Assembly (NCBI RefSeq): GCF_003258605.2
Contig: NZ_CP031264.1
Span: 558,001 to 622,000 of the forward strand
DNA length: 64,000 nt
Direction: 5' to 3'
Source of the DNA: Peterkaempfera bronchialis
Lineage (GTDB): Bacteria; Actinomycetota; Actinomycetes; Streptomycetales; Streptomycetaceae
The position numbers were made by a program, and so were the translations under genes. Of this stretch, positions 28,821 through 36,915 are shown one piece after another. Under the pieces are notes generated by a model. The model did no database searches. It was not told the DNA's origin and saw only the letters and a program-made list of their open reading frames with translations. Each line of letters starts with the position of its first letter. Positions within the stretch are counted from its first letter, which is position 1.

Positions 28821-30550
28821 GCGCACCACACCAGCCCGCTGACGACGGGCAGTTCGCCCAGCACCGGGTCGGCGGTGCGCCGGGCGGCGTGCAGGCGGCG
28901 CCCCTGCTCGGCCAGCACCTTCTCGACCTGCTGGAGCCCGGCGCGCACCGCCGCGTCCGGCAGGGTTTCGATCAGCGCGGTGCCGGGGCCGCCGTCTCCG
29001 AGCCGCTCCCGGAGTGCGGGGTCGGCCTGGGCTGCGGCCGCCCCGGCGCCGAGTGCCGCGTACAGCGCTGTGTCGGGGTCGGGGCCCCAGGCCCGGGCGC
29101 GGAGGGTGCCGGTGGTGTCCTCGACGGCGGCCAGTGCCCAGCCGAGCCCGGGTAGGGCCCGTACCTCGGCGTGGATGGAGCGCCGGAAGTAGTCCTCGGT
29201 GACGCTCCACAGCGACCGCTGGCCGGCGTCGGTGAGGCCCTGCCAGTCCAGTCGGCGCAGCGCCGGACGGTTCGTCAGCTCGGCGTCCAGGCAGCGCAGC
29301 GCTCCGTCGAGCAGCCAGCGCGGAGCCGTGGAACCGGCGGCGGCAGCCACCGGCGGGCCCCCGGCCGCGCCCGGCGGTCGCCACTGCGGCGGGCAGTCCT
29401 GGGCGGCCAGCACACGTACGGCCGCGAGCAGGGCGTCCAGAACCGCCTCGGCGCGGTTGTGCCCCCAGCCTGCGGTGGGCTGCGGCGGGCGGCTGCCGAG
29501 CGGCCGGGCGGTGGCCAGCGAGACGGGCATCTGGATCAGCGTGGCGTCGTCTCCCCGGGCGACCAGGCCGCTCCACGGCTGGGTGAGGGCGGCGAGCGCT
29601 TCCAGGGTGGCGGCGGCGCTCAGCTCTGCCTGCTCGGTCGGCTCCGCCGGTGCTGCGTGCTGGTCGAGCAGGGCCAGGGGGGCGGCGCAGCGCTCCCAGG
29701 TCGGGGCGGGGGTGCCGGGCGCGGCCGGGAGCTGCCGGGTGCGCAGTTGCCCGCCGTGTACCAGCGTCGGGCCCGGCGCGGGGTCGCCGATCCCGGTGAG
29801 CAGGGCCAGTGCCGCGCTCGCGGCGAGCGATCCGGCCAGTACCGCGCTGAGCGGGCGCGGCGCCGGGCCGTCCGGGGTGGCGTCGATCCAGGCCCGTACC
29901 CGCCGCAGCAGCGGCGCGGGGTGCGCGGGGAGGGCGCCGACCGGCCCGACCAGGGCGAAGTCGCGTCCGGCGTGGACCGGGATCAGTGGGACGCCGGCGT
30001 ACTCCTCCGGTCGGGGCGGCTCCCCGGGGGTGTCGGCGTCGTCCACCAGGACGGCCAGGTCGCAGTCGGCCGCCCGGGGGGTGGGGCGCTCACTGCGCCG
30101 GATGTCCTCGACGCCGTAGCTCCGCAGGGTCCGCTCGACCAGCCGGGCCGCCGGACCGCCGCCGACGACGGCGACGGTGGCGCCGCGCAGCCGCGCGAAG
30201 ACCCGGTACGGGTCGTCGCTCCGCGCCTCCAGGAAGGCGAGCACCTCGGCGTGGCGGGCGGCGGTCGCCGGGTCCGGCGGTGGGGCGGTCAGCGCGTCCA
30301 GGTCGAGCAGGACGCCTTCCCGCAGCAGGCGGTCCAGGATGTGGCGCAGGACGGGCCGGGCGGCTTCGTCGCCGAGGTCGCGGACCAGGTCGTCCAGGCT
30401 GGTGCCGGCGGCCAGCAGGCCCAGTCGGCTGTCGAGCAGCGGATACAGGCCGGGCGGCCCGGCCAGGACGAACGAGCGTCCGGCCCGGGCCCAGTGGACG
30501 CCCTGCGGGACCGGCGCATAGTGGGCGTCGGGGCGCAGCTTGACCCTCAC
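28817..30550 (-). CDS. Ocin-ThiF-like leader-binding partner protein, copy 1 (TbtF-like)
   Basis: A 577-residue TOMM partner protein. The first ~90 residues (MRVKLRPDAHYAPVPQGVHW, then LLDSRLGLLAAGTSLDDLV) form the winged-helix RiPP recognition element that holds the leader peptide. A Rossmann-like ThiF/E1 segment follows (ATVAVVGGGPAARLVERTL). The remainder is a YcaO-related or nitroreductase-like scaffold without catalytic motifs I can name. In thiopeptide pathways it presents the precursor to the YcaO enzyme. GTG 30550 overlaps the LanB stop. It is a clear paralogue of the protein at 41928-43631 (MRVKLRPxxHxAPxxQG shared). Confidence 0.83.
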   Translation of the reverse strand: MRVKLRPDAHYAPVPQGVHWARAGRSFVLAGPPGLYPLLDSRLGLLAAGTSLDDLVRDLGDEAARPVLRHILDRLLREGVLLDLDALTAPPPDPATAARHAEVLAFLEARSDDPYRVFARLRGATVAVVGGGPAARLVERTLRSYGVEDIRRSERPTPRAADCDLAVLVDDADTPGEPPRPEEYAGVPLIPVHAGRDFALVGPVGALPAHPAPLLRRVRAWIDATPDGPAPRPLSAVLAGSLAASAALALLTGIGDPAPGPTLVHGGQLRTRQLPAAPGTPAPTWERCAAPLALLDQHAAPAEPTEQAELSAAATLEALAALTQPWSGLVARGDDATLIQMPVSLATARPLGSRPPQPTAGWGHNRAEAVLDALLAAVRVLAAQDCPPQWRPPGAAGGPPVAAAAGSTAPRWLLDGALRCLDAELTNRPALRRLDWQGLTDAGQRSLWSVTEDYFRRSIHAEVRALPGLGWALAAVEDTTGTLRARAWGPDPDTALYAALGAGAAAAQADPALRERLGDGGPGTALIETLPDAAVRAGLQQVEKVLAEQGRRLHAARRTADPVLGELPVVSGLVWCA

Positions 30551-33196
30551 GCGGGGCCTCCCTCGGGGTGCGGCGGGGACGGGAGGCGGTCCAGTTCGAC
30601 GGCCCACTCGGCGGCGTGGACGCCGGTGCGCACCTCGGGCAGCGCCTCCTCGAAGTACCCCATCCGACGGCGCTCCATCAGCCGGGGCAGCACCCGGACC
30701 ATCAGCGCGCTGGCCAGGTCGACATACTGCGGCTTCTCCCGGCGGCGGGCGGCGACGATCTGCTGGATCTGCGCGGCCGTACCGGCCTCCGGCGCGCTGC
30801 CGTCGCGGTCGCGGTCTCGGTCCAGGCCGGGCATCCGCCACAGCGGGGTCTTGATGACGATCTGCTCGGGGACGTCGTGCCGGGCACGCCAGGCGGTGAC
30901 CGCGAGCAGGTCGCTGACCTCGTCGGCGGGCTCCGCCGGGGCGGGCAGGTCAGCGCCCGGGTACCAGCGTCGGCGCTGGAGCACGCAGTGCCCGGCGACC
31001 AGGCGCGGATACGCGGTGGTGCCGCCGGTCCGGGCGTCGTGGTCGCGGCGGGCCCGGTGGGTGCGTTCGACCGGGTCGAAGGCGACCAGGCTCGGGCCGT
31101 ACAGCCAGACCGCCAGCAGCAGCGCGGGGGGCTGGGCGTCGATCCACTTCATGCCGAGGGAGAGCACCCGGACCGGGGCGCCGTCGCCGTCGAGCAGGCC
31201 GAGCCGGTCGGTGGCCGGGTCGTGGACCAGGCGGGCGGCGGCCCAGTCCCGTGCGGTCATGGTGCGGTCCAGCAGGCGCATCCGGTGGTTGAGGTTGCTG
31301 CCGTGCAGCCCGTGGTCCTCGACCAGGCGGGGGCCGTCCGAGCCGTAGAGGGCGTGGAGGCGGCGGCGCAGCCGGTCCGGCGGGTCGCCGTGCGGGTCCG
31401 CCTGGGGCTGGCCGAGGAACCGCGTGGTGAGCTGGCCGTGGCCGGGATAGCAGGCGTTGACCACCAGCCGGTCGCCGGCGGGCTGCACCAGCATGCCGTA
31501 GGAGGCGCCGTCGGCGGAGAACCGGTCGGGTACGGCTGCCGCCAGTTCGGCCAACCAGTCGGCGCCGAAGCGCAGCTCCTCCTCGGCGCGGGCCGCCAGC
31601 AGGCGGTCGCCGAGCGCGGTGCAGGCGTCGGCCCGGGTCTTGAGCAGCGCGGCCAGCGAGCCGTCGGCGGGGCCGTGGTCGGCCGCGGTCTGCTCGGTCA
31701 GCGCGGCCTGCCGGGCGCGGACCTCGGCGACCAAATCCTGGGCGTGGTCGAGCAGCGGGGCCTGTCCGCCGCTGCCGAACCGGTCCACAAAGGCCCGGGT
31801 GAGCAGGGACCGCGCATCGTGGTGGCGGTCGAACATGGCGTAGAAGCGGGCGACCGCGGCCAGGTCGCGGAGTGGCTGATCGTAGCCGTCGCGGCTCACC
31901 GTGCGCGGGGCGAGCAGGTAGTCCTCGTTGACCCGCAGCCGGGCCGGGGCCGCGCTGAGGGCGTTGAGCTGCTTCTCGGTGGCCTCGATGCGGTTGAGGG
32001 CGGCGGTCCGCTCGGTCACCGAGCCCCGGGCGGCCAGGTCGAGTGCGTCGCGCAGCCGGGTGAGCAGCGGCGCGGCCTCGGGGCAGCGGTCGGCGAGCGC
32101 GTGCTCGGCGTCGCCGAGCAGGTCGGCGCTCTGCTCGTCCAGCACGGGCCCGGCGACCAGGATCTGGGCTCGGGCGGCGGCGGTGACCAGGGCCTCGGCC
32201 TCCTGCGGGGGGATGGCCAGCCGGAGCGCGGTCTGCTCGATCAGTGCCTCGGTGGGGATCGGCCCGAGCGCGGTCAGCCGCAGTACGGTCGCCAGGCCGT
32301 CGTTGAGCACGGCGCCGAGCAGCCGGGACCGGCCGTCGGCGCGGTGCAGAAAGCGGATCCGGTCGCCCTCCTCACGCAGCATGGGGTTGCGCGCCAGCAG
32401 GCCGGGGATGGGCGCGGTGCCTGCGGAGACCGCGTCGGGCGGGTTGGCGATGCCGCCCACCAGGCCGGAGAGCAGCGGCTGGTCGATGCTCAGCAGTCCG
32501 GCCGCCTGGCGCCGGTCGAAGCGGGTCTGGTCCAGCGGGGTGCCGTCCGGCGACCAGGTCGCGAAGCCGGCGGCGGTGAGGCGGGAGAGCGGGCTGACCC
32601 GCAGGATGGCGCGGGCGTAGTGCTGGATCAGGCCGCGTTCGGACTTGCGGTCCCTGGCTGATGGGCGGCCGGGGCTGCGGCGGTAGCGCAGCACGGCGTC
32701 CAGCATCTGCGGGGAGTTCAGCGCGAGCGAGAGCTGGAACGGCTCCGACCCGAGGGCCTCGGCGAAGGCAACGCGTTCCTGGGTGAGGAAGGTGGGGTGG
32801 CCGGTCTGGACGGCGGTGCGGGCCAGCAGCCTGCGTTCGGCGGCGTCGAGCCAGGCGACGACGACTGCGGGGAGGTCGGCCGGCCAGGGGCCGGGCCCGG
32901 GGTCGCGCCCGTTGTAGACGGCGCGCTTGAGGTGCAGCAGGCGGTGCCGGAGTCGGCCTTCGGCGGTCCCGGCCAGGGCGAACAGCGCGTCGCAGGCGGG
33001 TTCGCTCAGCTCAGCGCAGCGGCGTTCGGCCGCGTACAGGGCGCCGAGCGCGGTACGCAGCGGGGGTGCGCTCAGCCGGCGGCCGGCGGCCGGCGGTCGG
33101 GTTGATGCGCAGCATCACGCTGTCGGCGAGCGTCCACCGTCCGGGCTCTGCCGGGGGCGTCGGGGCGGCCGAGTCCTGCGCGGCGTCGGTCAGCAC
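30547..33196 (-). CDS. LanB-type dehydratase, glutamylation domain (TbtB-like), apparent frameshift
   Basis: The gene should encode about 880 residues of a tRNA-Glu-dependent Ser/Thr glutamylating enzyme (first half-reaction of dehydration). The N terminus from GTG 33196 (AGAGGAA 8 nt upstream) reads ...TLADSVMLRINPTAGRR, then the homology continues in another frame as LSAPPLRTALGALYAAERR, LLHLKRAVYNGRDP, SLALNSPQMLDAVLRYRRSP and on to 30547. The frame change falls on three tandem CCGGCGG units; deleting one unit (or skipping one base) joins GRR directly to LSAPPLR. The downstream frame has no ATG, GTG or TTG between its stop at 33115 and ATG 32706, so about 136 homologous residues lack a start. 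Either the gene is switched off, it is phase-variable, or the assembly is wrong here. Confidence 0.82.
33076..33096. repeat. Three tandem 7-bp CCGGCGG units at the LanB frameshift
   Basis: Perfect 7-bp units at 33076-33082, 33083-33089 and 33090-33096. Seven is not a multiple of three, so gain or loss of a unit changes the reading frame; two units would restore it. Confidence 0.95.
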
Positions 33197-33231
33197 GGGG
33201 AGAGTTCCTCTCGCTCGGGGGAATCACCCGG

Positions 33232-33296
33232 GAAGTGCGCCAGGGGGGGGTGGTGCGCCAGGGGAAGTACGCCGGGGGGAGGTGCGCGCGCCGGGG
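33232..33296. repeat. Imperfect repeat between pyridine-synthase-like and LanB genes
   Basis: About four diverged copies of a unit like AAGTGCGCCAGGGG, including a run of eight G at 33243-33250. No gene is seen here. Confidence 0.6.
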
Positions 33297-34352
33297 TCAG
33301 CGGGGCGCGAGTTCGCCGGCCCGGGCGCGCATGCGCTCCACGGAGCTGAGCCCGGTCAGGCGGTCGGCCGCCTCGCTCAGCCCGAAGCACAGGTAGTAGC
33401 GCCGCAGCGGAGTGATGCCGAAGCAGGTCAGCGTGGGGTAGACGGTGTTCAGCAGCACCCGGTAGGCGGTCTGGCGGTAGTTCTGCTCGGCCACCTGGCG
33501 GTTGGTCAGATACGCGGCGATGAACTCGCTGCGCACCGGCGGGCCCATCGGGTACTCCATCGGGCCGACGGCGCTCTGCAACGCCCGCTCGTCCAGCAGG
33601 CCGGCGGCGCACATGCCCTCGGCCACGCCCCAGCCACGGCCGATCGCGGACTGCCAGGAGTGCAGCAGCGGGTCATCGACGGGTGCGGTCAGCGCGTCGA
33701 GGAAGACCTCCTCGTCCTGCGCGAAGCGCTGGGCGAAGACGGACCCGAGGTCGGCGTGGTTGCCGGTCGCCGAGCAGACGCCCTCCACATGGGAGCGGAA
33801 GGCGAGCGTCCCGACGCCGTAGCCCAGCGGATGCGAGCGCGCCACCAGGGCCATCACCCGGGCGAGGGTGGGCAGCAGCTCGGCGTCGGGCAGTTCGGCG
33901 GTGTCCAGGACGGGTTCCAGATAGCCGGCGGTGATGAGGTCGCGGGCCCGCAGGACGTCCGGGGCGAGCTGCTCGGCGTCCTCGTCCGGTCCGGCGGTGA
34001 CATGGCCCTGCGGGTGCAGCGGCAGGGGGTCGCCCTTCTGGTTCTCCCAGCGGGCCAGCTGTCCGGCGCGCCGCAGGTAGTCCTCCACTGCGGGCGGTTC
34101 ACCGGGGCGCTCGGCGGCGATCCGGCCGGCGGTCTCCAGGAACTCCTCAAGGTGCGCGGTGCGGTCGGGATAGGCGCGTACGACGACGCGCAGATGCGAG
34201 CCGTGCAGCCAGCCGCGCCGCAGCTGGACGACCGGAAGCTGCTGCGTGGATTTCAATCGCCGGATCGGCGAGGACATCGCACGCAGCAGCTCCCGAGGCT
34301 GCGTTGAATAGTCGGTGATGCATACGGCCGTGCCCGGGCCGATTCTGTCCAT
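33297..34352 (-). CDS. LanB C-terminal-like protein, candidate pyridine synthase (TbtD-like)
   Basis: A 351-residue protein distantly related to LanB elimination domains: QLRRGWLHGSHLRVVVRAYP matches the strand ...GPHLRLR... of that fold, and the C-terminal part (SEFIAAYLTNRQVAEQNYRQ, FGITPLRRYYLCFGLSEA) is helical. Its length and its presence beside a separate, canonical elimination domain (24152-25147) suggest the thiopeptide [4+2] cycloaddition enzyme, which joins two dehydroalanines into a pyridine and releases the leader. It could instead be a second elimination-type enzyme; the sequence does not settle this. ATG 34352 has GGGAG upstream. It is the first enzyme gene after the precursor. 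Confidence 0.6.
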   Translation of the reverse strand: MDRIGPGTAVCITDYSTQPRELLRAMSSPIRRLKSTQQLPVVQLRRGWLHGSHLRVVVRAYPDRTAHLEEFLETAGRIAAERPGEPPAVEDYLRRAGQLARWENQKGDPLPLHPQGHVTAGPDEDAEQLAPDVLRARDLITAGYLEPVLDTAELPDAELLPTLARVMALVARSHPLGYGVGTLAFRSHVEGVCSATGNHADLGSVFAQRFAQDEEVFLDALTAPVDDPLLHSWQSAIGRGWGVAEGMCAAGLLDERALQSAVGPMEYPMGPPVRSEFIAAYLTNRQVAEQNYRQTAYRVLLNTVYPTLTCFGITPLRRYYLCFGLSEAADRLTGLSSVERMRARAGELAPR

Positions 34353-34397
34353 GTCGTGACTCCCGGAGGAACACGGAGCGCCGCGCCGGCGTGAGGC

Positions 34398-34488
34398 CGG
34401 ACGAACGTCCGCAGATAGGCCGGTCCGCTGAATCCACCGGTGACGCTACTTTGAATTCATGATGCGTTCAGCGCGTCATTCCGGAATG
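34398..34488 (-). promoter_or_regulatory. Hairpins between precursor and first enzyme gene (possible attenuator)
   Basis: The 143-nt gap holds a 12-bp perfect palindrome CATTCCGGAATG (34477-34488) right after the precursor stop and a small hairpin CGGACG-AA-CGTCCG (34398-34411). RiPP precursor genes often have partial terminators here so that precursor mRNA exceeds enzyme mRNA. Confidence 0.45.
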
Positions 34489-34495
34489 CGGGAGG

Positions 34496-34684
34496 TCAGC
34501 AGCAGGAGGTGGACAGCGAGCCGCTGATGCCCAGGTCGGCCTCGCCGAGGATCTCCTCGCCGTCGGGGGTGACGGTCGGGAAGATGATGATCGCGGAGGC
34601 GCCCATGTCCGGGAGCGCGACACTGTCGGTCACGTCCAGGACCTCCAGCTCGTTCACGTCGAATGCGCCGAAGTCGATGCTCAT
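34496..34684 (-). CDS. RiPP precursor peptide (thiopeptide/TOMM type)
   Basis: A 62-residue peptide. The leader is acidic and thiopeptide-like: FDVNELEVLDVTDSVALPDMGAS, where NELEVLDV is the kind of segment bound by ThiF-like partners and ALPDMGAS resembles the ALPE(T/M)GAS motif that often stands near the cleavage site. Unlike common relatives, the Cys/Ser-rich part does not follow at once; a 22-residue hydrophobic/acidic stretch (AIIIFPTVTPDGEEILGEAD) intervenes before the C-terminal ISGSLSTSCC. That core has four Ser, one Thr and two Cys, so at most two thiazoles and up to five dehydrations. GAAGGGAA lies about 7 nt before ATG 34684. It is first in the operon of modifying enzymes. Confidence 0.85.
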   Translation of the reverse strand: MSIDFGAFDVNELEVLDVTDSVALPDMGASAIIIFPTVTPDGEEILGEADLGISGSLSTSCC

Positions 34685-35086
34685 TGTCTTTTCCCTTCGT
34701 CGGTTGCCGCGTGGATTTCGGTGCCACGCGAACGACCATCAGCTTCCTGGGGCCGCCGCATTCGCGCAAGCACGTCCGATGACATCAACGTGCCATCGCG
34801 CGGTCGGCTCGGCGCGTCCGCAATGTCCCCTTTGGGGCTTTTCCTCGAAACTGTTCGCATCAAAGGCGGCAAGCCGGACATCCCCGAGGTGCAGTTTGGT
34901 GCCAGATTCCGCCGCACCCCGGGCCGTGCACTGGACGCGGCGGTGGCTCTCGCCCACAGTCGGGTGCTGCCAGCGCATGCCGTGCCGTCGCCTTCGGCCG
35001 ACCGCCGGCCCCGACTCCGTGCGCTCGACCGCCGCGACCGGGAGTTCGTGGCCCGTAGCGCCCCTGGACGCACATCGGAGCCCAAT
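34685..35086. promoter_or_regulatory. Divergent promoter region of the RiPP cluster
   Basis: About 400 bp between the precursor gene (leftward) and the ABC ATPase gene (rightward). It is slightly less GC-rich than the rest (34685-34870). The frame of the ATPase is open through it (from 34721), but the segment has no recognisable domain and the ATPase has its own GGAG-spaced GTG at 35087. No second precursor peptide was found in it on either strand. I could not assign -35/-10 boxes. Confidence 0.5.
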
Positions 35087-36121
35087 GTGATCACAGCGCA
35101 GGGATTGACCCGAGTCTTCCGCACCCGTTCCGGTCCGGTGGAGGCGGTCTCCGGAGTCGATCTGACGGTCGAGGACGGCGAAGTCGTCGGCTTCCTCGGC
35201 CCCAACGGCGCCGGGAAGACCACCACCGTCCGCATGCTCTGCACACTGCTGAAGCCGACCTCCGGCACCGCCACCGTGGCCGGCCACGACGTGGTCCGGC
35301 AGCGGGCCGAGGTGCGGCGGCGGATCGGCTATGTCGGCCAGAGCGGCTCCGGCGGCGAGCACCGCGCGGGGGACGAACTGCGTACCCAGGCGATGCTCCA
35401 GGGCCTGGACAGAGCCGCGGCCACCGCCCGGGCGGCCGAACTCGCCGAGCAGTTCGACCTCGGCGAGCTGCTGGAGCGGCCGTGCAGCAAGCTGTCCGGC
35501 GGGCAGCGCCGCCGCCTCGACCTGGCGCTGGGGCTGGTGCACCGCCCCGGACTGCTCTTCCTCGACGAACCGACCGCAGGTCTCGACCCGCAGGCGCGCG
35601 CCAACCTCTGGGACCACCTGCGCACGCTCCGTGCCGAACAGGGCACCACGATCTTCCTCACCACGCACTACCTGGACGAGGCCGACGCCCTCTGCGACCG
35701 CATCCTGGTGATCGACGGCGGGCGCATCGTCGCCTCCGACACCTCGGACGCGCTCAAGAACCAGATCGGCGGCGACGTCATCATCCTGGAGAGCGACCAG
35801 ATCGGCGACATCACAGCCGTCGCCACCCGGGTCCTCCCGGACTGCCGCCCGGACTCCACGGTCGGCTCGGTCCACCTCCACTGCGCGGACGCGCAGCGCC
35901 GGCTGCCCGAGCTGCTGCGAGCCCTCCACGAGGCGGGGGTCGAGCTCACCTCGATCGCCGTCAAACGCCCCACCCTGGAGGACGCCTTCCTGCGGCTGAC
36001 CGGCCGTTCGCTGCGCGAGGAGGGCCGCGGTGCCGCCCCGGCGGAGCAAGCCCCCCAACCCGACCAGGCAGCGACCGGGGACGCCCCCGCCGAGCCGATC
36101 CACTCCGAGGTGGCCTCGTGA
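35087..36121 (+). CDS. ABC transporter ATPase (DrrA type), second exporter
   Basis: A 344-residue ATPase: Walker A FLGPNGAGKTTTVRML, signature KLSGGQRRRLDLALGL, Walker B LLFLDEPTAGLDP, H loop FLTTHYLDEADALCD, and the DrrA C-terminal region (IAVKRPTLEDAFLRLTGRSL). GTG 35087 has GGAG 6 nt upstream and gives VITAQGLTRVFRTRSGPVEAV; much longer in-frame starts upstream add sequence with no homology signal. Overlaps the permease by 4 nt. Likely export or immunity for the RiPP product. Confidence 0.9.
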   Translation: MITAQGLTRVFRTRSGPVEAVSGVDLTVEDGEVVGFLGPNGAGKTTTVRMLCTLLKPTSGTATVAGHDVVRQRAEVRRRIGYVGQSGSGGEHRAGDELRTQAMLQGLDRAAATARAAELAEQFDLGELLERPCSKLSGGQRRRLDLALGLVHRPGLLFLDEPTAGLDPQARANLWDHLRTLRAEQGTTIFLTTHYLDEADALCDRILVIDGGRIVASDTSDALKNQIGGDVIILESDQIGDITAVATRVLPDCRPDSTVGSVHLHCADAQRRLPELLRALHEAGVELTSIAVKRPTLEDAFLRLTGRSLREEGRGAAPAEQAPQPDQAATGDAPAEPIHSEVAS

Positions 36122-36876
36122 CCACAGCACGCACCAGCCTGATCATCTTCCGCCGGTCGATGCACTACACCCTGCGCAACCCCGCCTGGGTGATCGCCGG
36201 ACTCCTCCAGCCGCTGCTCTACCTCACCCTCTTCGCGCCGCTGCTGTCCCGGCTCACCGAGGTGCCGGGCTTCGGCGACAACCCGTGGCGGGTCTTCGTC
36301 CCCGGGCTGCTGGTGCAGCAGTCGGTCTTCGCCTCGGTCTTCGTGGGGTTCGGCGTGATCGCCGACACCCGCTCGGGCGTACTGGACCGCATGCGGGTGA
36401 CGGCGGCCAGCGAGCTTGGCCTGCTGATCGGGCGGGTGCTGCGCGATGTGGTGGTGCTCACCGCCCAAGGCGTGCTGCTGGTCCTCGGCGCACTGCTGGC
36501 CGGGCTGCGCGCCTCCCTCGTCGGCGTGCTGATCTCCTTCGCGGTGCTGGGCGTGCTGGGCCTGGCCATGTCGGCGCTCTCCTACGGCCTGGCGCTGCGG
36601 CTGCCCGCCGAGGACGTCTTCGGCCAGCTCATCAACAGCCTGACGCTGCCGACCCTGCTGCTCTCCGGGGTGCTGCTGCCGATGACGCTGGCCCCGGGCT
36701 GGCTGTCCGGCCTCTCCAAGGCCAACCCGCTCTCCCATGTGGTGACCGGGACCCGGGCGCTGTTCCAAGGGCAGCTGACCGGCAGCGGCGCCATGACCGG
36801 CGCGGCGGTGGCGGTCGGTCTGGCGCTGCTGACCCTCTGGTTCGGCCTGCGCTCCCTCCGTACCGACGAACGCTAG
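36118..36876 (+). CDS. ABC transporter permease (DrrB type), second exporter
   Basis: A 252-residue ABC-2 permease with six hydrophobic segments. The N terminus RRSMHYTLRNPAWVIAGLLQ, the amphipathic loop VLDRMRVTAASELGLLIGRV and the C-terminal LPTLLLSGVLLPMTLAPGWL...NPLSHVVTGTRALF are typical of daunorubicin-resistance DrrB. GTG 36118 overlaps the ATPase stop (GTGA). A 39-nt gap with GGAGGAAAGG leads to the protease pair. Confidence 0.9.
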   Translation: MTTARTSLIIFRRSMHYTLRNPAWVIAGLLQPLLYLTLFAPLLSRLTEVPGFGDNPWRVFVPGLLVQQSVFASVFVGFGVIADTRSGVLDRMRVTAASELGLLIGRVLRDVVVLTAQGVLLVLGALLAGLRASLVGVLISFAVLGVLGLAMSALSYGLALRLPAEDVFGQLINSLTLPTLLLSGVLLPMTLAPGWLSGLSKANPLSHVVTGTRALFQGQLTGSGAMTGAAVAVGLALLTLWFGLRSLRTDER

Positions 36877-36915
36877 TGCCGCGCCCGCCCGAGCACCGGA
36901 GGAAAGGGATCTGAC

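Noticed and set aside
34476..34769. 97-residue minus-strand frame overlapping the precursor
   Set aside because: Arg/His-rich shadow of the precursor gene in another frame, without its own ribosome site.
34721..35086. In-frame extension of the ABC ATPase starting at 34721 or 34822
   Set aside because: The added ~120 residues match no domain, the region is the divergent promoter, and GTG 35087 has a well-spaced GGAG and the normal ATPase N terminus.
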